Shown here: piece by piece, positions 1 through 6,516 of the stretch | Layout: each line of letters opens with the position of its first letter | Numbering within the stretch: position 1 is the stretch's first letter | Assembly: GCA_029211065.1 (NCBI GenBank) | Contig: JARGFK010000036.1 | Location: 1-40,204, forward strand | Reading direction: 5' to 3' | DNA length: 40,204 bases | DNA from: Desulfobacterales bacterium | GTDB taxonomy: Bacteria; Desulfobacterota; Desulfobacteria; Desulfobacterales; JARGFK01 | Translations under genes and position numbers: made by a program | The notes under the pieces: model-generated | What the model saw: only the letters and a program-made list of their open reading frames with translations | What the model was told of the DNA's origin: nothing | Databases searched by the model: none

Positions 1-148
1 CAGCAACAGGGTGTCTTGGCTCCTCCATAACCGCATACTACACCATGTGGTCGGTTGAGTAAAGTGCATACCCACTAAGAATATTTTTATAAAGTTGATT
101 TTGGGGAAGAATATACAGAAGAAAATCTAAGACAATAAATCGGAAGGT

Positions 149-313
149 TCAAACCGCCGAAGAATATATAGTTTCAGATCGCCGCTGACAGCTGGATTTA
201 ACCCCATCGTCATATCCTTCAATGAGTACATCCACCAGCACTTCTTCGGAATACGCAGAATTGACAAGGGAAAACGTCAGCATGAGACAAACCAGCAGTT
301 TTCTTAAAATCAT
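149..313 (-). CDS. Possible truncated exported protein, 54 aa
   Basis: A 54-residue frame starts at ATG 313 and stops at TGA 149. Residues 1-22 look like a Sec signal peptide: basic start (MILRK), a hydrophobic core, and a likely cleavage site after SAYS. The mature part begins EEVLVDVLIEGYDDGVKS and then stops abruptly after an Arg/Ser-rich stretch. A weak AGGT lies about 9 nt before the start. The first mature residues read like the beginning of a longer periplasmic protein, so this may be the broken 5' end of a bigger gene; no obvious continuation is seen in 1-148. Function unknown. Positions 1-148 hold no other gene I can support. Confidence 0.35.
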   Translation of the reverse strand: MILRKLLVCLMLTFSLVNSAYSEEVLVDVLIEGYDDGVKSSCQRRSETIYSSAV

Positions 314-448
314 ATTATGCACCTGAATTATCAGCGGGTTATAAATAAATTAAAGGGGGATTTTATCACATGTTTTACGAAATTACCATAATTTTTCAGG
401 CGGGACAATCAGGTATCGGCAAAGCAATGAACGACCCCGTAGCAAGGT

Positions 449-531
449 CATGCCGGACTTGAGGAGCCTGCCCCGCACCTTGATGCGGGGGCATCCAGTT
501 TATGTTTCTGGATTCCGGCTTTCGCCGGAAT
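449..531. repeat. REP-like palindromic repeat
   Basis: Two back-to-back hairpins are visible: CCCCGC (471-476) pairs with GCGGGG (485-490), and ATTCCGGC (512-519) pairs with GCCGGAAT (524-531) across a 4-nt loop. The 'GGATTCCGGC..GCCGGAATGAC' wording matches the dispersed extragenic palindromes common in many proteobacterial genomes (general knowledge). Its copy number in this genome cannot be seen here. Confidence 0.65.
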
Positions 532-655
532 GACGGCTCGCGGCAAGCCGCGGGGAATTGGACCCAAAAGAGAATTAAAATTTTTACATAACATTCAAAA
601 CCGGCTTATATCCTTGTCTTTCTACAACCCATAAGCCGTCGGTTACTTATATTGT

Positions 656-808
656 TTAGCAGGCTGTTGAAAAACTGCGTCTGAGGCCGCCATACGGTGT
701 TGCGCAGCTCTCGCCAATACTCACATATGCTTGAGAATATGCTGCGCTTGTCGAATCGCCGCGCGCCTTGTCTGTCGACCTGATTCTTGTTTTTCAACAA
801 CCTGTTAG
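656..808. mobile_element. MITE-like element, 145 bp with 16-bp terminal inverted repeats and TTAG duplication
   Basis: The left end CAGGCTGTTGAAAAAC (660-675) is the inverse of the right end GTTTTTCAACAACCTG (789-804) with 15 of 16 matches. The tetranucleotide TTAG directly flanks both ends (656-659 and 805-808), as expected of a target site duplication. The interior is GC-rich and has no supported gene. This is the structure of a non-autonomous miniature transposon; the transposase that would move it is not evident in the window. The flanking IS4-type pieces at the far right have no visible matching ends. Confidence 0.7.
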
Positions 809-900
809 AATCCTGATCAGGCCAAATGGCAGATCGGCGCAAAAATATACCCCCGATTCTTTATTTTAGGATCCGAGCAGGGTGAAGTTCCATATTCTTT

Positions 901-996
901 CTACAGCCCAAACACCAGCGTTCCCATAATCGATACGGCCACAACCATCGCCATAAAAAAGCAATCGAATATCCCTTCAACGATTCTAGTGAACAT
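901..996 (-). CDS. Putative 31-aa single-pass membrane peptide
   Basis: The frame runs from ATG 996 to TAG 901. It begins MFTRIVEGIFDCFF and continues into an uninterrupted hydrophobic helix (roughly residues 8-31) ending LVFGL. A run of six G residues about 4 nt before the start, inside the last codons of the upstream gene, can serve as the ribosome binding site. The gene overlaps the end of the 63-aa gene by 11 nt, which suggests translational coupling. It is the last of four co-directional genes that begin with a phage-type repressor. No family is recognised. A short hydrophobic peptide of this kind could be a membrane-active toxin, a phage-like peptide or a small regulator of a membrane complex; the sequence does not decide. 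Confidence 0.5.
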   Translation of the reverse strand: MFTRIVEGIFDCFFMAMVVAVSIMGTLVFGL

Positions 997-1177
997 AATG
1001 CCCCCCATAACTGCTGCCCTCATCATTAAAAAATTCCTGGGCCTCCTCAACAGAATCAAATAGCATCCAGTCGCGTTTAATGGTGACCCCGGCCTGTTTT
1101 CGGGTTATTTCCACAGTGGTGTTTCCATGATATTCGTAACACTCATAATAATTCGGATAGGATTCATATCGTGTCAT
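986..1177 (-). CDS. Hypothetical acidic 63-aa protein
   Basis: A strong GGAGG lies 8 nt before ATG 1177, which supports a real start. The product is Tyr-rich and acidic at its N-terminus (MTRYESYPNYYECYEYHG), followed by a segment that can form a beta hairpin and a helix (DWMLFDSVEEAQEFFNDEG). The 'EITRKQAGVTIKR..LFDSVEEAQEFF' part resembles small single-domain proteins that follow phage repressors, but I do not recognise a named family. It sits between a 53-aa zinc-ribbon-like gene and the 31-aa membrane peptide, overlapping the latter. Function unknown. Confidence 0.6.
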   Translation of the reverse strand: MTRYESYPNYYECYEYHGNTTVEITRKQAGVTIKRDWMLFDSVEEAQEFFNDEGSSYGGHYVH

Positions 1178-1199
1178 TTTCCTTTACCTCCTTAAAATA

Positions 1200-1227
1200 G
1201 GATCACCACCTCTTTTGGAGGTGATCC
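1200..1227 (-). terminator. Hairpin between two micro-genes, possible attenuator
   Basis: GGATCACC (1200-1207) pairs with GGTGATCC (1220-1227). On the minus strand it follows the stop of the 53-aa gene and is followed by TATTTTAAGGAGG, so it lies just ahead of the binding site for the 63-aa gene. The short U-rich stretch makes it at best a weak terminator or a processing/attenuation structure. Confidence 0.35.
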
Positions 1228-1231
1228 AAAT

Positions 1232-1393
1232 TTAATTAAGCTCATCGATGTTGAGTTGCTTTCCGCAGCAGGGACACCGGGTCAAATTATCCATACTTTT
1301 TCCTTTAGATTTGAAAATTATCCGGCAGTTCATATTTGAAAACTGATACTGGACCCATATCGCGCATCCGCAACCACAAAAGCGTTGTTGCAT
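1232..1393 (-). CDS. Small Cys-rich protein, possible zinc ribbon, 53 aa
   Basis: ATG 1393 is preceded by GGAGG at good spacing (GGAGGTGTTAA). The protein has two cysteine clusters: CGCGC at residues 6-10 and CPCCGK at residues 40-45 with one more Cys at 22. A CxC..CxxC arrangement resembles compact zinc-ribbon or Com-like proteins of phages, which are known small zinc-finger translational activators; the assignment to that family is inference. It is the first gene after the CI-type repressor (69-bp gap) and lies in the same direction. Another possibility is a rubredoxin-like or simple metal-binding orphan. Confidence 0.55.
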   Translation of the reverse strand: MQQRFCGCGCAIWVQYQFSNMNCRIIFKSKGKSMDNLTRCPCCGKQLNIDELN

Positions 1394-1462
1394 TTAACAC
1401 CTCCTGTTGTTTATCTATACGTTTAAATGTTTATATATATCAACTCTAAAGGCAAAAAAAAT

Positions 1463-2113
1463 TTACCTGAGTTCCCTGCTGACCCAGATTACCTTTCCAA
1501 TAATGCGTACGCTGTTTATTTCACTGCCCTGAAGGTAAATCGGAGAATAGTCCTTGTTGTCACTCAGCAGGACAAGCTTGTTCGGGTGTTTTTCCAGCCT
1601 TTTGACCATTATCGTATCATCAACACCCACAGCGTATATGGCGCCTGCCAAAACGTCCCTCTGGGATTCATCGATCAGAATGGTGTCGCCATCCTTCATC
1701 TCGGGTTCCATGCTGTTGCCAAAGATATCCATTAACACCATTTTATTTACGGCGCCTTTGGTACCCAGCCAGTCCTTCCGGAAAGCATAGTAACCTTCAA
1801 TTTCGGAACCGACTTCAAAAGACCCGCCGCCGGCACATAACCGGGCTTTTACCTTTGGAATGTTCTTATATATGGACTCGGAATCGGTTTTTTTGTGAAA
1901 TATCGGGCCATTGCCTGTTTCAATCCAGTCCGGATTTAAACCAAAGGATCGATACAACTGCAATATCCATTTGTCAGGGATAGAATCCTTTTTTCTGGCC
2001 TGTGTTATTGCGGACCGGTTTATATTCAGTGCGGACGCCAACTCGGTTTGGGAAGTCATCCCTGTTGCTTCAAAGACCCGCTTTAAAAAGGAATCAAATT
2101 GAGTAGTCGCCAT
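1463..2113 (-). CDS. CI-type repressor: HTH plus S24 peptidase domain
   Basis: The 216-aa product has an N-terminal helix-turn-helix of the phage CI type (about residues 5-60; SQTELASALNINRSAITQAR is the recognition region) and a C-terminal LexA-like S24 domain. The self-cleavage dyad is visible as Ser134 (GNSMEP) and Lys171 (MVKRLE), and the bond cleaved in the family is probably Ala94-Gly95 (CAGGG). Such repressors bind operators as dimers and are inactivated by RecA-stimulated self-cleavage on DNA damage (family knowledge). I chose ATG 2113 because GGTG lies upstream and the extra 51 residues of the longer frame are non-conserved and cross the operator-like palindromes at 2141-2190. No prophage structural genes are seen; three micro-genes follow in the same direction. 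Confidence 0.85.
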   Translation of the reverse strand: MATTQFDSFLKRVFEATGMTSQTELASALNINRSAITQARKKDSIPDKWILQLYRSFGLNPDWIETGNGPIFHKKTDSESIYKNIPKVKARLCAGGGSFEVGSEIEGYYAFRKDWLGTKGAVNKMVLMDIFGNSMEPEMKDGDTILIDESQRDVLAGAIYAVGVDDTIMVKRLEKHPNKLVLLSDNKDYSPIYLQGSEINSVRIIGKVIWVSRELR

Positions 2114-2140
2114 ATTATCACCTTGGAACATATTTGTTTT

Positions 2141-2190
2141 TAATTGTTGTTTAACTATATAAACATAAAATATATAAAATGCAACAATTA
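2141..2190 (-). promoter_or_regulatory. Likely autoregulatory operator/promoter of the CI-type repressor
   Basis: Two inverted repeats sit immediately upstream of the repressor start. TGTTTA (2148-2153) and TAAACA (2160-2165) are separated by 6 nt, and TAATTGTTG (2141-2149) is the inverse of CAACAATTA (2182-2190). The DNA is very AT-rich. TGTTTA half-sites recur at about 1407-1436, ahead of the 53-aa gene. Position and symmetry suggest binding sites for the adjacent repressor. Confidence 0.5.
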
Positions 2191-2367
2191 TTTTTAAAAA
2201 AATGGTTTTTCCCCAACGCGCCGGGAGAAAGGGTGCCGGGATTCGAAAGCTCAGGTGTTCAAGCAACTGTTATTAATTATTTTTTCAAAGCTTTCGATAC
2301 CCTCTCACCCTCTCCGATACTTCGCCGGGCATCGCTGGCGGGTAGGATTTTGCAGGGGGGAAAGACT

Positions 2368-2408
2368 GAAGCCGTTTCAAAACCCAGCCAAGGTTTTGAA
2401 ACGGCTTC
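2368..2408. repeat. 17-bp perfect-stem hairpin
   Basis: GAAGCCGTTTCAAAACC (2368-2384) is the exact inverse of 2392-2408, with a 7-nt loop. No T-run follows on the plus strand, so it is a poor intrinsic terminator. It forms the outer part of the left arm of the inverted structure described for 2421-2604. Confidence 0.65.
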
Positions 2409-2420
2409 TTTGGTAAAACC

Positions 2421-2604
2421 CCTTAATTGAGCCAAAAGATGTACGGTCTTTATCAGGCGCCGCATTCAGAATCAGGTATCGCCGCTTCTACAGCTTCAGG
2501 CCAGGTCAACTTATTTTCTTTTCAAACCAGATCAGCTTCAACATGAGGCTCAGGTCGAGATCAGTCATCGTATCAGATTGCCGACATTTTTGGCTCAATT
2601 AAGG
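2421..2604. repeat. 17-bp perfect inverted repeat enclosing 150 bp
   Basis: CCTTAATTGAGCCAAAA (2421-2437) is the exact inverse of 2588-2604. Outside each copy lies a hairpin (2368-2408 and 2614-2637), and the sequence joining repeat and hairpin is also loosely alike in both arms. The 150-bp interior has an open plus-strand stretch but no start or binding site. The symmetry suggests a small non-autonomous element or an inverted duplication. No flanking target duplication was found. Together with the operator region it fills the gene-free stretch 2114-2643. Confidence 0.55.
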
Positions 2605-2611
2605 TTATCGG

Positions 2612-2638
2612 TAAAAAGACGGTTCCAGCCGTCTTTTA
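2612..2638 (-). terminator. Intrinsic terminator of the gcd operon
   Basis: Stem AAAAGACGG (2614-2622) / CCGTCTTTT (2629-2637) with a 6-nt loop lies 6 nt past the gcdA stop. Read on the minus strand it is a GC-rich hairpin ending in a run of five U residues. Confidence 0.75.
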
Positions 2639-2643
2639 TTCAC

Positions 2644-4377
2644 TTATCCTTTAATACTGCGGGGAAGCAGCATCTGGTGCTGGGGGCAAATCGATTTGGG
2701 GTTCTGGTAGGCAGATCCCGCAAAAGCCACCATGTATTTGCGCATCTCGTTCATGGGAACGACTTCATCCACCAGGCCATATTTGGCGCAGTAAGCCGGT
2801 CTGGAATTATCGTGATATTCCTGGGCCAGCTTGTTCATGCTTTCGATCACGGGTCCCAGTGGCCGGCCGGCTTCTTTTTCCTTGACCAGACGGCGCGAAT
2901 AGGTTGCCACTGAAGCTGTTTCACCATGCATGACGTAGATCTCCGTGGCGGCCGTGCCCAGCGTAAAGGCCGTGTGCCGGTTGGCGGTGGGCCCTCCCAT
3001 GATATAATGCGCGGCGGCCGTGCCCTTTCTTAAAACAAACAGCATCATGGGTACATCCGTTTGCTGAATCGAATAGATCAGGCTCTGGCCGAGCCCCAGC
3101 AGTTCAGCCTTTTCGGCAATATCGCCCACATCGATCCCGCTGGTGTCCTGGAACCAGACAATCGGCACCCGGTCTCTGCCGCACAGGGTCACAAATTCAT
3201 TCAACTTGATAAGTCCCTGGCGATAGAGCTTGCCGCCGATACCGGGATAATCGGCGTATTCGGGGTAGCCTTTGCCCAGAAATCCCTGCCGATTTCCGAT
3301 GCACCCCACCAGGTATCCGTCGACCTTGCACAGGCCCGTATATACCTCCGGCCCATAGTCCGGTCGAAACTCCATCTGTTCGCTGCCGTCCACCAGCCGC
3401 GCCAGCACGTCGTCAAAGCTGTATACCTGTTTTTGATTCATGGGTATCAGCCGGTAGATGTCGTCGCTGGAAAATTTCGGCTCTTTGGGTTCAGCCACCC
3501 GGAAGAACTTGGGATTATAAGCCGGCATATCCTTCATGTAATCTTTCAGCCCGTCCAAAACTCCTTTTTCTTCTTCATACACATACCTGAAAAAGCCGGT
3601 CTCATCATAATGGATTTTTGCCGACCCGGGTGGTTCTACTTTAAATTTTTTCGCAGCGTCGATGAGCTGTTCGGCGCCCTCTTCATCAAAAAATCCCCTG
3701 GGCGACATGCCGCTCAAGATTCCGCCGCCCCCCACTGCAATGTTGCAGTCTTTATGGGCAAAAAGGATGGCGGGGCTGATGCCCTGATAACCGCCGCCGG
3801 CCGGATTGGTCCCATAGATGCCGGCCAGGACCGGAATGCCGCACTGCGCCAGCTCGGCGTGCCGGAAAAAGGTTGTGCCCGAACCGCGCCGGTTGGCATA
3901 AAATTTTTCCTGCTCATCCAGTTTAACGCCGCTGCAGTTCACCAGCCAGACCAGCGGAACATTCAGCCGCTTGGCGAGATCCGTCGCCCGTAAAACATTT
4001 TCAGCCTGGCCCGGAATCCAGGCCCCGGCAATGTATTTGTTGTCAAAGCCGATGATAACCGCCCATTTTCCGGAAATTTTAGCAAGGCCGTCGAAAACAT
4101 TGGTGGTCCCGACTTCATTGTCCATGGGGTTGTATAGGGTGTGCAGCGGGCACCAGGTGCCCGGGTCAACCAGATATTCCAGCCGTTGCCAAACCGTCAT
4201 CTGGCCGCGCTGGTTGATTTTCTCCGTGGGAAATCCGGCGTTTTTTGCTTTTTCCACGGCTTCGGCAATTTCGCTTTCGGTTTTCTTGACCAGTTCAACA
4301 TTTTCCTGGGTTCGCTTGATCTGGCCGTCCTTAAGTTCTTTGCCGAAATCCGTCATTTTTTCAAAATAAGATTTCAT
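2644..4377 (-). CDS. gcdA: Glutaconyl-CoA decarboxylase alpha subunit (carboxyltransferase)
   Basis: This subunit moves the carboxyl group from glutaconyl-CoA to biotin, giving crotonyl-CoA; carboxybiotin is then decarboxylated by the membrane beta subunit. The 577-aa length fits GcdA of the family (close to 590) better than the roughly 510-aa propionyl/methylmalonyl carboxyltransferases. It shows the two crotonase-fold halves: an N-terminal domain (about 60-290, with GTNPAGGGYQGISPAI) and a C-terminal domain (about 330-560, with GPTANRHTAFTLGTAATEIY). GGGAG precedes ATG 4377. It is the last gene of the run gcdD-gcdB-gcdC-gcdA and is followed by a terminator. Soluble, peripheral to the Na+-pump complex. 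The neighbouring glutaryl-CoA dehydrogenase supports the glutaconyl-CoA specificity. Confidence 0.9.
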   Translation of the reverse strand: MKSYFEKMTDFGKELKDGQIKRTQENVELVKKTESEIAEAVEKAKNAGFPTEKINQRGQMTVWQRLEYLVDPGTWCPLHTLYNPMDNEVGTTNVFDGLAKISGKWAVIIGFDNKYIAGAWIPGQAENVLRATDLAKRLNVPLVWLVNCSGVKLDEQEKFYANRRGSGTTFFRHAELAQCGIPVLAGIYGTNPAGGGYQGISPAILFAHKDCNIAVGGGGILSGMSPRGFFDEEGAEQLIDAAKKFKVEPPGSAKIHYDETGFFRYVYEEEKGVLDGLKDYMKDMPAYNPKFFRVAEPKEPKFSSDDIYRLIPMNQKQVYSFDDVLARLVDGSEQMEFRPDYGPEVYTGLCKVDGYLVGCIGNRQGFLGKGYPEYADYPGIGGKLYRQGLIKLNEFVTLCGRDRVPIVWFQDTSGIDVGDIAEKAELLGLGQSLIYSIQQTDVPMMLFVLRKGTAAAHYIMGGPTANRHTAFTLGTAATEIYVMHGETASVATYSRRLVKEKEAGRPLGPVIESMNKLAQEYHDNSRPAYCAKYGLVDEVVPMNEMRKYMVAFAGSAYQNPKSICPQHQMLLPRSIKG

Positions 4378-4416
4378 GGCTTTACTCCCGATCCTGATTT
4401 AATACGATTCGCTTTA

Positions 4417-4632
4417 CTATTCGATAACCCCCAAAACATCGTCTTCCTCAACCGTATCCCCTTCTTTGACCTTCACTTCCTTGACGGTTCCACTGCAGGG
4501 AGCAAACACCGGTGTTTCCATCTTCATCGCTTCAATGATGATGGCTTCGTCATCCTCTTCCACCTTCTCGCCAACAGAAATGTAAACCTTGAATACTTTG
4601 CCCGCCAGCGGGGCCAAAATTTCTTGTGCCAT
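4417..4632 (-). CDS. gcdC: Biotin carrier subunit of glutaconyl-CoA decarboxylase
   Basis: A 71-aa biotinyl/lipoyl-attachment domain with the canonical EAMKMETP motif; the biotinylated residue would be Lys37. It shuttles CO2 between GcdA and the membrane subunit GcdB. The protein consists of the swinging domain only: the long Ala/Pro-rich linker that precedes it in the clostridial and Acidaminococcus gamma subunits (family knowledge) is absent. A GGAGG motif lies 7-8 nt before ATG 4632. The gene lies between gcdB (24-nt gap) and gcdA (39-nt gap), in the same direction, so the three are almost surely co-transcribed. Confidence 0.9.
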   Translation of the reverse strand: MAQEILAPLAGKVFKVYISVGEKVEEDDEAIIIEAMKMETPVFAPCSGTVKEVKVKEGDTVEEDDVLGVIE

Positions 4633-4656
4633 TGTGATTCCTCCGTTTATTAAGTA

Positions 4657-5781
4657 TTATCGTAAAATTGTCAAAAAAACGCCGGCGGCTATCACGGTAC
4701 CGATGACCCCGGCGACGTTCGGCCCCATGGCGTACATCAACAGATAGTTCTTTTTATCCGCCTCCGCTCCGACCTTGTGCACAACCCTGGCCGCCATGGG
4801 TACCGCCGAAACGCCGGCAGCGCCCAGCAGCGGATTGATTTTTTCCTTGGCAAAAAGATTCATGAGCTTTGCCAGAAGCACGCCGGTGGCCGTACTGATC
4901 ATGAACGCAAACAAACCCAGAAAAAAGATAAATATAACCTTGGGCTGCAGAAACGATTCAGCATTCATGGTGGCCCCAATGGGCAGACCCAGGAAAATCG
5001 TAACAATATTGAGCAGCTCGTTCTGGGCGGCATGATTTAACCGCTCCACCACTTTGGCTTCACGGAATAGGTTGCCGATCATAAACATGGCCATGAGCGG
5101 CGCTGCCGCCGGAACCAGCAAAATAATCACCAGCGCGGAAACCATGGGGAAAAGAACCTTTTCCAGCCGAGAGACTTTACGCAGTTTTTTCATTTTGATG
5201 ACGCGTTCTTCTTTGGTGGTCAGCAGCTTCATGATCGGCGGCTGAATAATGGGCACCAGCGCCATATAGGAATAGGCCGCCACCGCACAGCTTCCCAGCA
5301 TATGGGGCGCCAGTTTGGTGGCCAGAAAGATGGTGGTGGGGCCGTCCGCTCCCCCGATGATACCGATGGTGGCCGCTTCTTTCAGGTCAAAACCGATGGC
5401 ATAGGCAACAAAAAATGTAATATAGACGCCGGCCTGGGCGCCGGCGCCCAGAAAGATCAAGACCGGACGGGCCAGCATCGGCCCGAAATCGGTCAGGGCG
5501 CCAAGCCCCAGAAAGATCAGGGGCGGAATAATTTCCCACTGAATGCCGTAGTGATAAAACCGCCACAAAAGCCCCTCGTGCGGTTTCATCAGGTCGGCCA
5601 GGGGAAGATTGGCAAGAACAATTCCGAAACCGATGGGGAGCAGCAGCAGCGGCTCATAATCCCGGGCGATCGCTAGATAGATCAGGGTAAAACCGATGGC
5701 CCACATGACGACCATGCCGGGTGTCACAAAAAAGAATCCGGACGTTTTAAACATTGCCAGTGTTTCTTCAATCAGAATCAT
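4657..5781 (-). CDS. gcdB: Na+-pumping decarboxylase beta subunit
   Basis: This integral membrane protein decarboxylates carboxybiotin and couples this to Na+ export. The 374-aa product is hydrophobic throughout with roughly nine or more membrane segments. It carries the signature GIIGGADGPTTIFL, where Asp146 corresponds to the essential ion-site Asp of OadB/GcdB proteins, and a second conserved segment GAAGVSAVPMAARVV near the C-terminus. It is a GcdB/OadB/MmdB family member; specificity comes from the partner GcdA. Its ATG overlaps the stop of the small upstream gene gcdD (ATGA), indicating coupled translation and a stoichiometric complex. Confidence 0.9.
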   Translation of the reverse strand: MILIEETLAMFKTSGFFFVTPGMVVMWAIGFTLIYLAIARDYEPLLLLPIGFGIVLANLPLADLMKPHEGLLWRFYHYGIQWEIIPPLIFLGLGALTDFGPMLARPVLIFLGAGAQAGVYITFFVAYAIGFDLKEAATIGIIGGADGPTTIFLATKLAPHMLGSCAVAAYSYMALVPIIQPPIMKLLTTKEERVIKMKKLRKVSRLEKVLFPMVSALVIILLVPAAAPLMAMFMIGNLFREAKVVERLNHAAQNELLNIVTIFLGLPIGATMNAESFLQPKVIFIFFLGLFAFMISTATGVLLAKLMNLFAKEKINPLLGAAGVSAVPMAARVVHKVGAEADKKNYLLMYAMGPNVAGVIGTVIAAGVFLTILR

Positions 5782-5909
5782 TTTTCACCTTCGCCGGAAT
5801 TCAATCGACTGGTCACGCCGGACACGATCTTAATGGAAATGTAAAGAAGCGCCATTCCTAAAAATACACCGCTGATGCCGGCAACGAAAACGCTTAAAGC
5901 CTCATACAC
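5778..5909 (-). CDS. gcdD: Small membrane subunit of the decarboxylase (OadG/GcdD-like), 43 aa
   Basis: A short gene easily missed: GTG 5909 to TGA 5778. The product begins with a membrane helix (about residues 4-29, LSVFVAGISGVFLGMALLYI) and ends in a short polar tail (TSRLNSGEGEK). This is the plan of the gamma/delta subunits of Na+-pump decarboxylases, which hold the carboxyltransferase to the beta subunit (family knowledge). GGAG lies about 7 nt before GTG. The stop overlaps the gcdB start as ATGA. It is shorter than typical OadG/GcdD, so the C-terminal interaction tail is reduced. Position and topology make the assignment likely; there is no diagnostic motif. Confidence 0.7.
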   Translation of the reverse strand: MYEALSVFVAGISGVFLGMALLYISIKIVSGVTSRLNSGEGEK

Positions 5910-5950
5910 AACGCATCTCCTTTCAGATTTGATTGGAAGAAGGCCTGTTC

Positions 5951-5970
5951 CACATAATGAAACATTGTTT
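5951..5970 (-). promoter_or_regulatory. Putative IclR-type operator upstream of gcdDBCA
   Basis: AAAC-ATT-GTTT (5960-5970) preceded by CATAATG repeats the core and context of the palindromes at the iclR and gctA starts. It lies about 45 nt upstream of the gcdD start, a position suited to repression or activation of the gcd operon. Confidence 0.5.
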
Positions 5971-6048
5971 GGTTTGGCTAAATACCTATACCAGACCGAA
6001 GCAGCATGTCAAGTCGCATTTTATACCAAGGCAGCCCGGTTCAATGCA

Positions 6049-6438
6049 CTATCGAAGCGGCCACTGGCCTCTTTCGGTCAACACCGCCCGGAGCTCCTTC
6101 AAGGCCTCGTTCGTGGCAGGCACACCGCCATAAACAGCCGTTTGAAAAATGACTTCTGCAATCTCCTGCGGGGTGCAGCCCACATTCAAGGCCGCCTGAA
6201 TATGCAGGTTCAGTTCATCCGGGCGGGAAAGCACCGTCAAAGCGGCAACCGTAACCAGCTGCCGGGTTTGATGGGGTATTTTTTCCCGGGCATACATCTG
6301 GCCGGTAATAAACAGGGACAAATCTTTTGCCAAATCCTTGTCAAACGCCTTCCACAGTTCAAAAGGCCTTTCACCGGAAACATCCTTAAAGTAAAGGGCT
6401 GCCGTCTCTTTTGTTTTTTCAACGACTGTTTTGCTCAA
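6049..6438 (-). CDS. Carboxymuconolactone decarboxylase family protein
   Basis: A 129-aa all-helical protein of the CMD/AhpD fold: the core segment HQTRQLVTVAALTVLSRPDE and the following HIQAALNVGCTPQEIAEVI are typical. There is no CxxC redox pair as in AhpD, only one Cys in the conserved helix, so it is more like the gamma-carboxymuconolactone decarboxylase-type proteins of unknown substrate. The start is TTG 6438 with AGGA about 11 nt upstream. It sits between the acyl-CoA dehydrogenase (78-nt gap) and gcdD in the same direction. A role in the glutaryl-CoA pathway is suggested by location only. Confidence 0.8.
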   Translation of the reverse strand: MSKTVVEKTKETAALYFKDVSGERPFELWKAFDKDLAKDLSLFITGQMYAREKIPHQTRQLVTVAALTVLSRPDELNLHIQAALNVGCTPQEIAEVIFQTAVYGGVPATNEALKELRAVLTERGQWPLR

Positions 6439-6516
6439 AACGATAATGTCCTTTCGCTGCCGGAACCGCGGGCGAGATGCAACCCGACAATCCGTATTTT
6501 TCAGAATCCCCGCCGG

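Larger units (their letters stand above)
314..900. other. Intergenic accessory region carrying two repeats
   Basis: No convincing gene is seen on either strand. The stretch carries a REP-like palindromic repeat (449-531) and a MITE-like element (656-808), separated by AT-rich sequence. A 78-codon open frame across the MITE on the minus strand has no ribosome binding site and lies within the repeat, so it is not called. Confidence 0.6.

Noticed and set aside
3061-3993. A 310-codon open frame on the plus strand antisense to gcdA
   Set aside because: It lies wholly inside the well-supported gcdA gene, has no ribosome binding site and no recognisable domain; it is a by-product of codon bias.
2644-4377. 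Methylmalonyl-CoA or propionyl-CoA carboxyltransferase as identity of the 577-aa protein
   Set aside because: The protein is longer than those enzymes, and the adjacent glutaryl-CoA dehydrogenase and CoA-transferase genes favour glutaconyl-CoA decarboxylase.
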